A stretch of DNA of 64,000 nucleotides from Episyrphus balteatus (GCF_945859705.1 NC_079134.1:158135718-158199717), one strand, 5' to 3'; positions 12,363 to 23,461 are shown, counted from the stretch's first letter. The notes: generated by a model not told the origin, from the letters alone. Translations and numbers: made by a program.

Positions 12363-13247
12363 ATGTATAATTTATCTTCTTTGAAAAAGCATTCTTTGAA
12401 AAAGCATTCGATCGACAACCACGAACCGGAAACCTATGTGCGGATAATTATTTACATGTATGATGGAGCAGTAACTAAAGTAAGATGTGCAGCTGGAGTC
12501 ACCGAAGAATTCGAAATCACAGTAGGTGTACACCAGGGAAGCGTCTTGAGTCCTCTGCTCTTTATTACCGTTCTTGATTACCTGCTGGAAGGCAAAGTGA
12601 CGGACCCAAAAGTGCATCAGTTATTCTTTGCTGACGATGGAGCCATCATAAGTGAAGACCCGATACCCCTGCAACGAGCACTTGATGTATGGGTGGATGT
12701 TCTAGAAGGTAGTGGGTACCGCATAAGCGCGAAAAAGACAGAATACCTATGCTGCCCATTTTCTGATCCACACAGGCCTATTCCTGACATTTATTTGAAT
12801 GGTGTAGTGCTTCCCAAGTGTGAAAAGTTTAAATATCTGGGGTCTATGATAAATAACGAAGGTACTTGTGATGACGATATCAATCATCGCGTAAGCGTAG
12901 GGTGGATGAAGTGGCGGGAAAATTCTGCCATCTTCTGTGATCGAAAAATGACCCCTAAGCTGAAAGGAAGACTCTACACCGCAGTTGTGCGTCCAGCACT
13001 CACATACGGTTCACAATGTTGGACAATGTACAAAAAGTATGAGAATAAGTTAACGGCAGCTGAGATGAAGATGCTTCGTATGACAGCAGGAGTAACAAAG
13101 CTTGATAGAATTAGAAGTACGAAGATCCGAGGAAGCCTTCATGTTAAAAACACCATCTCCCAAAAAATTGAACACGACCGACTCAGTTGGTATTGCCATG
13201 TTCAAAGGAGAGATCCTGAGAACCCCGTCAAAAAAGCAATATCATAA
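12363..13247 (+). CDS. RTE-like LINE reverse transcriptase, internal piece
   Basis: One open frame of 294 codons without stop. The first roughly 20 residues come from flank and junction sequence; retroelement homology begins near HEPETYVRII. Next come the RT block GVHQGSVLSPLLF, the catalytic FADD box (12627-12638, residues about 89-92), the GYRISAKKTEYLCC block, the KFKYLGSMI box, and the C-terminal region with RPALTYGSQCWT, AEMKMLRMTAGV and RLSWYCHVQRR. These are typical of RTE-type and related LINE proteins. The endonuclease, the RT fingers and the usual residues after NPVKKAIS are missing, and no 3' UTR or tail follows. It cannot be a working element; the open frame suggests recent arrival. 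GC content is well above its neighbours. Confidence 0.9.
   Translation: MYNLSSLKKHSLKKHSIDNHEPETYVRIIIYMYDGAVTKVRCAAGVTEEFEITVGVHQGSVLSPLLFITVLDYLLEGKVTDPKVHQLFFADDGAIISEDPIPLQRALDVWVDVLEGSGYRISAKKTEYLCCPFSDPHRPIPDIYLNGVVLPKCEKFKYLGSMINNEGTCDDDINHRVSVGWMKWRENSAIFCDRKMTPKLKGRLYTAVVRPALTYGSQCWTMYKKYENKLTAAEMKMLRMTAGVTKLDRIRSTKIRGSLHVKNTISQKIEHDRLSWYCHVQRRDPENPVKKAIS
12367..12383 (+). repeat. 17-bp direct repeat, left copy (target-site duplication?)
   Basis: ATAATTTATCTTCTTTG is identical to 13244-13260 and the two copies bracket the reverse-transcriptase piece. Immediately after, a 15-mer (TTTGAAAAAGCATTC) occurs twice in tandem at 12380-12394 and 12395-12409, overlapping the repeat end, as expected of a scarred insertion junction. 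Confidence 0.75.
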
Positions 13248-13260
13248 TTTATCTTCTTTG
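13244..13260 (+). repeat. 17-bp direct repeat, right copy
   Basis: Identical to 12367-12383. It lies directly where the RT homology stops (after codons for KKAIS), so the insert has no LINE 3' end. Confidence 0.75.
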
Positions 13261-14920
13261 CTTTCAGCGAAGCGTTTCACATTATTTAATACCATGTCAC
13301 GTTTTTTAGCTTCTCGTTATTGAAAAACCTCTTTTACAGTGTCTGAACAAAATTTTAAGATTTTCGAACAATAATTGCTCAAAGCCTTCGCTATTCTTAA
13401 ATTTTCAAGTTCCAACAGGACAGGACAGCATCATCAAAAATGTCGAGAATTTAGGGTACAAATCCCCATATTTAGTATTTTAGAGATGTCCATCCAGATA
13501 AGCAAGAGAACGATCAATCTAAAGTTGTAGGAGCGTAATCTGTACTTAAGTAATAGATTAAGCCAGAAAACTATAAGTCTTAAAATTGCATTCTTCAAAT
13601 GACCTTCCAATATCTAGTTCATTATTTGTATATCTATAAATGACCTACTAATTTAACTCAATTTTTTGACCTCTCATATAAAAGAAACACCTACTACATT
13701 ATTTAAAACATTTAATGCATATTTAACAGTATTAACCTAAAACTCTCTTTATTTTTGCAACAACTGATTTATTTTATGCAGAAATGCGGAAAAATATGGT
13801 AAGCACTATACAAATAATTTTAATATGTTCCTAAATTTGAATTTGTTGAATTTTTTAACAATTATAGTTAAAAATTTCACATTACAGATGATCTTTTCAA
13901 AAGAAGTCTTGCTTTGGTGATGAAAGTTAATTTTTTGCATTTTTAATTGCATTTCATTTATCTAGGCCATATTACCCGACAGGTATGTATTATTACCTCA
14001 TTAAACTTTTTTTTTTCATAGTAAGATTTTTGCTTTAACATTTTTGACATTAGCAAGACAACTTTTTATTAAAAACTATCTGCAAATAACTATTGATGAT
14101 TTAAAAATTAATAATTTTGTCCATAAATGAATAACAATAAAAGCAATTTATTTTGTTTCGAATGAATTATTTTTGATGTCATCGAATATCTTTAAAATAT
14201 TCCCCAATTCTCAAATGATCATAGATAGATAAGTTAAGAATTAGAACTCAATACGTTATTGTTGCCATAGACTACACTTTCCCCGCTATCCCCTTTCCAA
14301 TGTTGCTTAACAAAGAAGATTAAAATTTTTCCGATAAATATTTTCCGTGTTAATCAATTATTATCTAAACACAACACGATTAATGTCAAACTTAATTGAT
14401 TTATAATTTATAAATTACCAAAATACTATTTTACATAAAAAATTAAAACTAGTTTCTTATCCGGTTCTATTTCTCATAACATCAAAATTGTGTTAGGTTA
14501 GTGACAAAAATAAATTCTTTAATGAATATTCAATAAAAAATCTAGTTTTCTATTCTTATTTTAATTGAACAAAATTATTCTATTCGTTTCGTACAAACAT
14601 TTATGTCATTGGTAAACATGATTTTCAAGTTCTATACAAAAAAAAAATAAAAAAAAAATGAATGTGCACCACAATAGTTAAAAGGTCTTCGCTACTTTCT
14701 CGAATATTCTACCTTAAAATTCAATTTTCAAAAATTGCAACTTGTTCTTATTTGAAAAGAGGTTATTTCACATATTTAACAAGTTCATTGTGATAAAATT
14801 ATATCAGATAAATATCACTTTTTTTATTAATCATTAATCATTAATCAGATAAAAGAGAAATTAATTTATTAAACATTTTGACATTCATCGGACTTAAACG
14901 TTTGTTTTTTCTTTTATTAA
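13261..14920. other. AT-rich non-coding DNA
   Basis: No gene, transposon end or clear exon recognised. Confidence 0.6.
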
Positions 14921-15039
14921 GGGCCAATTTTTCAATAGTCAGATAAACCTCAGATAGAGCTTATTCCTACGAATACAATTTTTTTTTATATCGACATTTA
15001 TTCTTCTGATAGTCTAACTGACGATTGAAAAATCAGGGC
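14921..15039. mobile_element. 119-bp MITE with TAA duplication
   Basis: The left end GGGCCAATTTTTCAATAGTC (14921-14940) is matched in inverted orientation by the right end, whose reverse complement reads GCCCTGATTTTTCAATCGTC. TAA flanks both sides (14918-14920 and 15040-15042). The inner sequence is also partly self-complementary (CAGATAAACC against GTCTAACTG). Three-base TTA/TAA duplications fit PIF/Harbinger-type insertion, but no transposase is present to confirm it. Confidence 0.75.
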
Positions 15040-15042
15040 TAA

Positions 15043-16314
15043 GTCGGTTAAACTTTAAATAAATAAACTGACCAAATAAAAGAAGTAATTATAACAATCT
15101 GTTTTAACCCTTAAGTTTTCAACGCATTTGACATTTCGACTGAATGCATTAATGAAATGTCAGTTGTTACATAACGTTATGATATTGAACTGAATGTATA
15201 ACGTGTCAAATCGTCGAAATGTCAAAAGGAAATAGTAATGAGTAGATAAAAATAAAATTAAACACAAACAGATCTGAAGTGCTGCAGTGGAAAGTGTTGC
15301 CAGTGCCAGGCATCCAAAAAATATAAAGATCGGTAGAAGATATGATTGCATTATTAGAAAGTTTCGCATTGACAGACTACTGAATGTCAAATTTTTTTAA
15401 AAAACATCTTGCTATTCAGAAAGACCGTTATTTGAGCGTTTGCATTATTTAAATTGCAGTCAATCCATCTTAATGACATGTGGTTCGTCTGGTAGGTTAG
15501 TTCGTGTGACATTTAAAGGTGTGTACCTACTTGCTAACTTTTTTATATAAAACATCAAGTTTTCAATTACAAACTTCATAAGAAAAAACCGGAAATTTCT
15601 TTCGGTCCATTTTTGTTTTTTTGGTTCATAAAATTGAAAATTCATTGACAAATCCACGCTTCATTACTCTCTACTTTATCCATGACTATCGGATAGCAAA
15701 AACCCAAACAAACAAAAACATAAAACAAACAAACCTCAATCCAACTATATCAAATGATAATCTTTTAGTCGACTGCCTTCCTGACACAATTTATTTACTC
15801 ACTACTGGTCCTAGTTTATTTATCTTTTTGTTAATTTTTTTTTTAACTTCTTTTTTTGTTTGTTTTTTATTTTCTCATTTAAAATAGACAAACAACCAGT
15901 TTAAAATTCGTACGAAATCTATGAGTACCTAAGAAAAAAAAAAATATAAAAGATGTCCTAATCAAAAATGCAAATATAATTCAAACGATACCTCAGAAAA
16001 AAAAAAAAAATGAAAACAACTGCCAGCATTACATCTTTGTGTATATAAATATGTATCTTCTCACTTAATCGCACGCGCAAAACCAATTCGTAATGCAATT
16101 TTGTTTTTTTGTTGTTGTTTTTTTTTGATAAAAGAGAAGTCTTCAGTCTTCAGGGTTGTTGTGATGTTGAAGCTCATATTTTTGTAGCAAAAAAAAAGAA
16201 AAAGAAAACTTGATTTATCATTAAACCTAGAAGCCTACCATACTGGGAAGTGCTCATGAACTTAACTCGTTGTATGGCGCATCCACTACCAAGCAGTTTC
16301 TTTCTATCTAAATC
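15043..16314. other. AT-rich non-coding DNA
   Basis: No gene seen. Several near-palindromic TGACATTT/AAATGTCA words occur at 15129-15163. Confidence 0.55.
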
Positions 16315-16575
16315 TTAAAATTCGTTAGCCCCGGCAGCACACACAATCGAACAAGCCGGAGCCAGCCAGCATCCAGCAGCGTGTGCCAATCGAAGTTGTT
16401 GTGATGTCTTCAAAACAAACCAAAACAAAGATGCTTCTTCGATTTGTTCGATTCGAGCCAAAAAATAATAACTACTTAATGTTGGTGACGTTGTGCCGCG
16501 AGGCCGAGGGTACTTTTGTGCCATCAGTGCTGTCGATTGTATATTTTATGAAAAGTGTTAAAGTTGTGTGTTAAG
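16315..16575. other. GC-richer patch, possible 5' UTR or regulatory sequence
   Basis: About 260 bp stand out from the AT-rich flanks (AGCCCCGGCAGCACACAC at 16328-16345, CCGCGAGGCCGAGG at 16497-16510). Open frames occur on both strands but neither shows a recognisable domain. CCATCAGTGC near 16521 resembles an arthropod initiator (TCAGT), without a clear TATA box. Function unknown. Confidence 0.25.
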
Positions 16576-16828
16576 CTTAAATTAACTAGACTCCATCTTC
16601 ATCTTCATTATTCTAGAACTTACTTAAAGCCAAACTATAATAGATTTAACTAAGCTCTAAGCGAACAAGCCAATATACAGTCTTAAGCGTCACTAACCAT
16701 AATAGAAGTTATACTTATTTTGACCTAACTGCTGTCAAAGTGTCATTTGCGTTTGACATTTGTTTGATTACTTTTTGTTTTAATAATAACTCTGGCGAAT
16801 TTAGGTTTGATTTGAACATTAGTCCTTA

Positions 16829-17025
16829 GGCTAGGCGCACACATGCGATTTTGATCGCGCGATTATTCAGTCGCAAATTAGATGACAAGAATTTCAATGA
16901 CTGTAGACACAATTTTCAAATTTTTAATCGCGGGAAGCATGTGTGTTCACAGGCATTGAAATCCATGTGATCCATTTTTGCGACTAAATAATCGCGCGAT
17001 CAAAATCGCATGTGTGCGCCCAGCC
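16829..17025. mobile_element. 197-bp MITE with about 50-bp TIRs and TTA duplication
   Basis: The left arm (16829-16878) starts GGCTAGGCGCACACATGCGA and the right arm (about 16975-17025) is its near-perfect inverse (GGCTGGGCGCACACATGCGA on the other strand). Both continue through TTTTGATCGCGCGATTATT with few mismatches. TTA flanks each side (16826-16828 and 17026-17028). The arms contain the self-complementary GATCGCGCGATTA block. TIRs starting GG and a TTA/TAA duplication fit PIF/Harbinger; non-autonomous. Confidence 0.88.
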
Positions 17026-17029
17026 TTAA

Positions 17030-17963
17030 GCAAGAAGTTTTTTTTGTGGTAGTTCATGCCTTAAAAATATGTGTTAAAAATATGATATGACATTTCAAGC
17101 AACTTTTGAGTTTACTAAGAGTTAGTTCCTTAAAGTTGGGAGCTTAGTTTGGTTTATTTTAAAAACAAAATTAAAGGAAATGCAAAACTTCTTCTTTTCT
17201 AAGTTAACATATTATTACAACATCAATTAAAATCACACTGCAGTACATTTTCGACAGCACAGTTTTCTATCATTTTATTACTTTACAAGACCGACTTGGC
17301 GTCGAAACGGCTGCTTAAGTGATAATCGTGCTGCATCATTTCATTTTGAGTTGTTTGTTTTTTTTTTTTTTTTGCGAAATATACTGGCAATGATTGTAGA
17401 AAATATTCCCATAGTTGTTGTTGTGTTGTATTTTGCAAGTAAGCCTCTCAAATTGTCAATATTTATTGTTGACTTTGGATCAATGAATGGAAACTCTTCT
17501 TGCAAAATGTACTAACTCTTGTATATTATATACTTTTTGAAAAAAAGATATACACAGTAAATTAATAGGTAGGCGTTCTTTCAAAACAATAATAACTGAT
17601 TAACTTGCAAAACAACAAAATTTGTTTAACCATTTGTTTTTGTCTTCAGGCACAGAATCCAATATTGATTGAATTAAAAAAATAGTTGTGGTAATTAATA
17701 GTTATACATCGAAACGAAAACTGTGATAATAGTCGTTTAAAAGATTCATAGTTAAGATATTAAGATTTTTGACTAGCTGAAGGCAAAACTTGATTACGAT
17801 ATACTTTAGCAATGCAATAGCCTAGGTTTCGGGTGATTTTGAAATATTTTTTTCAACAATCTTTAGTTAACAAATCACGAGAGGAGAAAAAATAGAATTC
17901 ATATGTAAAAAAATGTTTTGCCTAATAGGTATTCAACAAGACTCTGAGTTACTATTTAATCCA
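17030..17963. other. AT-rich non-coding DNA
   Basis: Nothing recognised beyond homopolymer runs. Confidence 0.55.
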
Positions 17964-18013
17964 TAAAATAGATAGTGGGTTGCCTCAGGGTTCTGTTCTA
18001 TGGCTGAGTCTAT
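17964..18013 (+). pseudogene. Reverse-transcriptase motif remnant 1
   Basis: Translation gives KIDSGLPQGSVLWLSL, matching the conserved LINE RT block (G-[VL]-P-Q-G-S-x-L). It runs straight into a T-rich tract. Too short to assign to a clade. Confidence 0.55.
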
Positions 18014-18052
18014 TTTTTTTTTCTTTTTTGTGTCCAGCAAAAATGTCAGCAG

Positions 18053-18145
18053 CAACGCAAATCAAGGCTGGGGTACCACAAGGACAAAAGTTAGTACCCT
18101 GAGTATTCAACATTTACATTGCTGAACTAGAAAAAAGGCTGCTCT
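18053..18145 (+). pseudogene. Reverse-transcriptase motif remnant 2
   Basis: Reads QIKAGVPQGQKLVP, stop, VFNIYIAELEKRLL. This is the same RT block (AGVPQGS-LGP-LFNIYIADL in Jockey-like elements) with an in-frame TGA. It is the second copy of that block within 100 bp and is in another register from remnant 1, so two insertions or a duplicated one are likely. Confidence 0.6.
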
Positions 18146-19935
18146 AGGTGCTGAATAACGTCTTTGGAACTCTTAAATTAAATTAGGCAAATGAAGGTTT
18201 ATTTGCCACTTTTTTTTAAAGAATTAAACATGGTGTTTTGGCCTTTTTTTTAATTTTTTCGTTACCAAAAAATGTTTTATGAAAACATTTAGAAAAATTA
18301 TGTTGGTATGTCCTATCATACCTTATAGCAAATTAATTAGTGTAAATTTTTATAAAGCTCTTAAGACCCGTTTTGATAGACCAACACCATACACTGAAAC
18401 ACATAAATTATCTCATCGTTCCATATGTAACCATGGCAACTTCTTTAAGAAAATATAAATATTGCAAACAAAAACAAATGATCAATTACATTAAGCGAAG
18501 ACGTAGCACATTAACAAAAAATAATACATACTTGAAAAAGTTTCGCATAATTTTCCGTCATTTAATTTTTTATAAGGCGCTATAGCAATAGATCTTTTTC
18601 TATAATCCGTTATGGTTAATATTTAAGCTCACGCACCAACTTAAGAAAAACAAAAACGGTGTCAATTATAACCTGTGGTATGCATCTTAACTTCATAGCT
18701 CGACTTAATAGACTTTATTATACTGACCGAAATGATGCTCCAATGTGCCCACTCATCATCATCTTCTTCTTTAAACTTATTAGCTAATATAACTTCAATT
18801 TCAAGCATGGTATGCTTTGTGTTAAACCATTATACAAAAATAATACTGTTGGCGGATGGCTTAAGGTAAGTATGTGCAATATGTTGCAAGTCCAAGTAGT
18901 ATAAAAGTTGGTTCAGGTTGGTCATTGGTTCAGAAAAAAATAGTGATTAAAAAAGTATTGGTATAATAGGTGCGCCATCAGGGGCGCCTGGTTGGTGTCA
19001 TTCATTGGTAGACTGCTCGTAGACCGTATATGCTCAGAATATTTAATGTTTTTTTTTCTTGGTTTTGAAGTACCATTTTGAGCTAAAATAGAAACAAAAA
19101 TAATGCAACGGTTTTTTTGTTGTTGTTGTTTTTGTTCCTTCTTAAGTGTGCATACACATTTTTTTGTGTGTGGATTTTCATTGCGTAAGTTTTGACATTT
19201 AACCGTGTGGTATTCGGGGCTTTACTCAATAAGAAGTACATAGATGTTTTTTTTTTATTCGCTAAAGATCACTTATCAAAGAAGTTTACTTTGTTGAACA
19301 AGCCAATTTGATACGAGTGGTGAATTGATAATTTTTATTGGCACACGCGTGTCAAACACGTGGGGAATGTGTGGATTTGCTAACAGCAAAAAATCATTTG
19401 TTATGTTTATTCAAAGCTTTCTAATTAGTGAAACTAAAATCAAGTTATTTTTTTTTTATGAAATATTTCATTAATGGTTTAAACAAAAAAATATTAATTA
19501 TTCTTTTCTTTTTTTTTTCTTTCAGGTAAGTCGGAAGAAGCTTTAATGTGAGTTATCAACATTTTTTTTTTTTCTTTCGGTTATTATCTAGTTTTAATGA
19601 AGATTAATTATGCCGGTAAGTTGTGATGTTTGGTTTAAATATTAAATTTGAACAATAAAGAACTCACAGTCAACAATTAATCTCACAATTTTTTATAAGT
19701 CCCATGAAAAAAAAAGAGGTACCTACTTTCTTAAAAAACAAATTTCAATAATATAATTTAATTTAACCCATCTTCATGTTTAATGGCAGGAAGAAAGAAG
19801 GTGTAGAGTCACGACTGTTTTTTTAATGATATCCGCAAACTTTTAAACATTATTCGTTATTTCAGTTTGTTGCCTTCAGATTCATAGTATTAAAATCTCG
19901 AAAATATTCACACTTTCTGACACTTATGATACATA
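18146..19935. other. AT-rich non-coding DNA
   Basis: No gene recognised. A splice-acceptor-like TTTCTTTCAG|GTAAGT lies near 19517-19531, but no open exon fits it. Confidence 0.5.
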
Positions 19936-20022
19936 CCCGACAAATAATTTTGGTTATATAAAGCTTTACAGATGCAATTGTTGCTTCTGTAAAGCATTAT
20001 AGAAGCAAAATTGTTAGTAGGG
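19936..20022. mobile_element. 87-bp palindromic MITE, family AGCTTTATAGAAGC, copy 1
   Basis: Starts CCCGACAAATAATTTTGG and ends CAAAATTGTTAGTAGGG, with inner TATAAAGCTTTACAG and CTGTAAAGCATTATAG arms. TA flanks both sides (19934-19935 and 20023-20024), compatible with a Tc1/mariner-type duplication. The 28699-28785 copy has the same length. Confidence 0.8.
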
Positions 20023-20530
20023 TAGTTCTGTCAAAATGAATATATGGAGGGCTAAGAACTGAAGTGATGCAAGTCACAAAAAGAGAATTCGGAGATATAA
20101 CGAGTTAAAGTACATATATACGCTACCATTTAATTTGATGGGGAAAATTTTTTATGAAAAAATGACAATTTGAAACGAAACGCTTTTTGACCAAACTAAT
20201 TACAGCTTAGCTTTTTTGATTTGGTCCGTTACTGCTGTGAGACCTATGCTTTCAACGATGTTTTTCTGGATTGTTCCGAACAGAAAAGAACAACTTTTTA
20301 CGTGAGGTTTTTCTGTTCTGAACTGTTCTCGATTGCTGTTCATTGTATGGAAAAGTTTAGAACAGGATTTTCTATTCTTGCTTATAAGCAGAGATAGGAT
20401 CTTGTGGACCTAAAAACTTAAAAAAAGGCAAAATAAAACTCCCAAAAAGGCATAAAAAGGCATTTATTGAGAGAAAGCATGAAATATAAAAATTAATTGC
20501 AGTAATTTTGAACAATCAAGAGTTTTTTTT

Positions 20531-20943
20531 TTAATTTTCAGTTAACAAGCGCCTGCGATTGTCCCTTAAGAGTGCTTTAAAGGAGCTAAAAGATCTCTCT
20601 ACATCTGTTGAGACGAATGGACCCCAATTAAAGCACTCGACATAACCCACTTCAACATTTGCCGGGAGCTCTTGATTTGTGTTCCCATGTATTACGCAAT
20701 TTATTTGTTCAACTCTCTCGAGTCCCTTATTTACCAAAAAATTGATCTGTACTTCTCAAAAACATTTTTTGCGACTGCCCCTTTCGCAGCTTCCAAATCT
20801 CTCTTGAATATGTCCAGAATCTGGAGAACTTCTTCAATGGAGTATTGTAAATTGAGTAAGTTAGCTTTAGAACCCTGATACGTGTCGGTTGTCGGCCGCG
20901 CAATAGAACGTAGAAGACAATAAATGGTAGCAATAGCAGACAA
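20531..20943 (-). pseudogene. hAT transposase C-terminal remnant (frameshifted)
   Basis: Read on the minus strand, a first frame (20943 to about 20735) carries LQYSIEEVLQILDIFKRDLE and AKNVFEKYRSIFW. A second frame (20737-20531) continues with NKGLERVEQIN and then FNWGPFVSTDVERSFSSFKA, followed by LLRDNRRRLLTEN and a stop. The block S-x-D-V-E-R-S-F-S-x-[FY]-K-x-x-L-x-x-x-R-R is the hAT dimerisation region, as also seen in domesticated CGGBP1-like proteins. The frame breaks at a T6 run near 20740. The N-terminal zinc finger and RNase H-like catalytic core are absent, so it cannot transpose on its own. Confidence 0.85.
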
Positions 20944-21027
20944 ACAAGTTGCATATAGGTAGATCTTTTCACTTAAATTTTGTTTGTGTGGGGTAACTAT
21001 TGAGTAAGTAATGTACTGAGTAAGTTA

Positions 21028-21164
21028 GACCCGTTTTCTGAATCGAAACTTAAGCATTTTAGTTCTACACAAACCCTTATGTGACAGTTTACGCAGAAGA
21101 AAAAGTAGGGAATAAGAGTTTATGTTCAACATAAATTATTTAAGTTTCGATTCAGCAAATGGCC
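21028..21164. mobile_element. 137-bp MITE nested in the hAT element
   Basis: The left arm contains CTGAATCGAAACTTAA (21038-21053) and the right arm its exact inverse TTAAGTTTCGATTCAG (21140-21155). The extreme ends diverge (GACCCGTTTT against GGCCATTTG on the other strand). TTA flanks both sides (21025-21027 and 21165-21167), like the other TTA/TAA MITEs here. Confidence 0.65.
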
Positions 21165-21238
21165 TTAAGCTTTTTGTTTGTATATTTGAGTGTTTTGTGT
21201 GTAAGCATTAAAGACGCTAAAAAGATAAAAAACAAAGG

Positions 21239-21307
21239 AAAAGGCAAAAAAAGGCAATAACAAGAGAAAAGGCAAAAAAAGGCAATAACGAAAGAAAAGG
21301 CAAAATA
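21239..21307. repeat. 28-bp tandem units inside the hAT element
   Basis: About 2.5 copies of a 28-bp unit built from AAAAGGCAAAAAAAGGCAAT plus a variable ACAAGAG/ACGAAAG tail. They share the AAAAGGCA word with the opposite subterminal region. Confidence 0.75.
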
Positions 21308-21424
21308 AAATACATATATTTGGCACTAGGGCGACGTGAAACGTGTTTGTTTTTAATCTATAATGTCGTACGATTGAGCAAGAAAAAAAGGCAAATTCCA
21401 CAACATCCTATCCCTGCTTATAAG

Positions 21425-23461
21425 TCAGAACAGATTAGAATATATTCGTGAGAAGTGTCAAATGAGCATCTTGTTTTTTTGTCACTCAACTGTCAAATTT
21501 TCAATATTAACAACACCAATTTTTGTTTGTTGACAGGTATGATAGGTGCTATCAATATTAGCTATGCCAAATATCTAAGGTTAGGTTATTGGGGTTAGTT
21601 TATTTTAAATATTAAAAAAATTTTTGTTACAGTTTGTTTTCTCAGGTGACAAAAAATTTTCAGTTTGTCGATGCATGGATTAAGTTTCCGCACACATTGA
21701 TCTATCGAGGCAAACTTTAGAATTCGTTCATTTTTGTGAGAAATTTGTTTCAAATGAATACCTACTTTACAGTAATAAATGAGATCGAGTCTTAACTTTT
21801 GTTAGTTAAAATCCCATTTTTAGAGGCAGTTCCGATATGCTCTTTATATGTCTATTTTAAATATATAATTCATTTATAACACCTCGGTGGTAAGCAAGTA
21901 CGTTTATCGTGAGAATATATTACAAAACTAAAGACAAGTTTTTTTTGTTAAACAGTTTAAATTAATGCTAATTTCTCAGCCATAACAAAACGATTTTGCA
22001 TTATTCATCATTTTTCTTTTTTTATCTAATAGTATACCTTAAATATTTCTTGATTTTATTTAAACGACAAGCCCTATCGGAAGTTGTATTAAAAATTCCC
22101 ATAGCTTGTTTAATTAAATAATCATTTGATCTGATGAACGATAACATGCTAACTTACTTAAACCCTTTTTTTAAATCTAACTGACATTACCATAACCGAG
22201 CTATTTTGTATATCATTGGACCATACAAATCGTTTTTAAAATTCTGTGAAACAAATAATTGATTAAAATTAAACAGAACTAATAACTTGTATTTAAATAC
22301 GTAACAAGCTTATAATAAATAACGCTGCTATTGACCTAACATTTTTGACAAGTTAACGCCTATTAAGCGACAAACATCAAACAAAACCAAAAAAATGCAT
22401 TCAGCCACAACCGGCTTTGTTTACAACACACTCCACCAAGATGATCGATATTTTATTTATTTTTAATATTAAAATATGCATTTTTTCATTACATAATTAT
22501 GTCAACGTTTATACATAAATTGACTTGAAAAATTAAAATATCACGCTCGTTTCGTTTAGCCATGACGATGTTATATCACAAGTGATATATGGAAATGTTG
22601 TTATCCCCTCTAACGAACACAGCGCCATCACTTTGAATAATGTCTGTCACCATAGACACACATAAAGTACAAAGTTTTTCCGACAAAAAAACGTTTTCAC
22701 TTTCTCTCGTTAGTCACTACCTAATATTTTATACAGCACGTGTTGCATATATCAATCAATTAATTAAAAAAAATTCAATTTTAATCGTTATACTCAGGCA
22801 ATATTACGCTTCAATTCGCCACTAAAAAATGATCACTAAATTAGCATAGAAATATGATTTATACGAGAATGTAGCTCATTGAAATATAACTTGTTGTCTA
22901 AACGTGAATGCGAACGAACGAACGTAAAAAAAAAAAGCACCAACAAGTAGCGCTTGCGCGTCTGTCAGAAATGTTAAGTATTTATGCAAAGGAAGTGATG
23001 CTTGTTAGACGTAAAAGTCTTGAGAGTCATGAGAGGTATTAGATAGAATAATTGCTTGGCTAGCATGAATAAATAACATTTAACGTTTATAACAACCTAA
23101 AAGAAAAATAAAACGGTGGTATGCTAATAAATATGCAGCCGACGTATGGCTACTTTAGCAGAAAATACTTGTAGCCTGTTTAGATTGTATCATGGATTGC
23201 AAATATAGGCTACTGAACAAGAGCACATGCAACTCCCGCGCTTACATAGATTAATGTGCTTGAATGATTTTGCACTATTGTGCTACAAGGGGATTCCACA
23301 CTTGATTTGTGATCATTTTAGTAATGTTTGATTTTTGACAGTTCAAAACAACTGAATCACATTTGTTGCGGGTTCAAGGGCTATTGGTAACTTTAACTGT
23401 TCTTTTTTTTGATTACATAATGGAGAGTGTTAGGAGTTGAGGATGAGTTTTAATATTCATG
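21425..23461. other. AT-rich non-coding DNA
   Basis: No gene recognised. GAACG is repeated at 22912-22923 (GCGAACGAACGAACG). Confidence 0.55.

Larger units (their letters stand above)
20389..21416 (-). mobile_element. hAT DNA transposon, 1,028 bp, internally deleted
   Basis: The termini are 20-bp TIRs: CAGAGATAGGATCTTGTGGA at 20389-20408 and, inverted at 21397-21416, CAGGGATAGGATGTTGTGGA (18/20 identical, starting CAG as hAT elements do). A perfect 8-bp target duplication CTTATAAG flanks it (20381-20388 and 21417-21424). AAAAAGGCA-type repeats lie inside both ends (20411-20463 and 21238-21395) and may be subterminal transposase-binding sites. A transposase C-terminus remains on the minus strand and a MITE is nested inside. 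Most of the transposase, including the DDE core, is missing. Confidence 0.93.
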
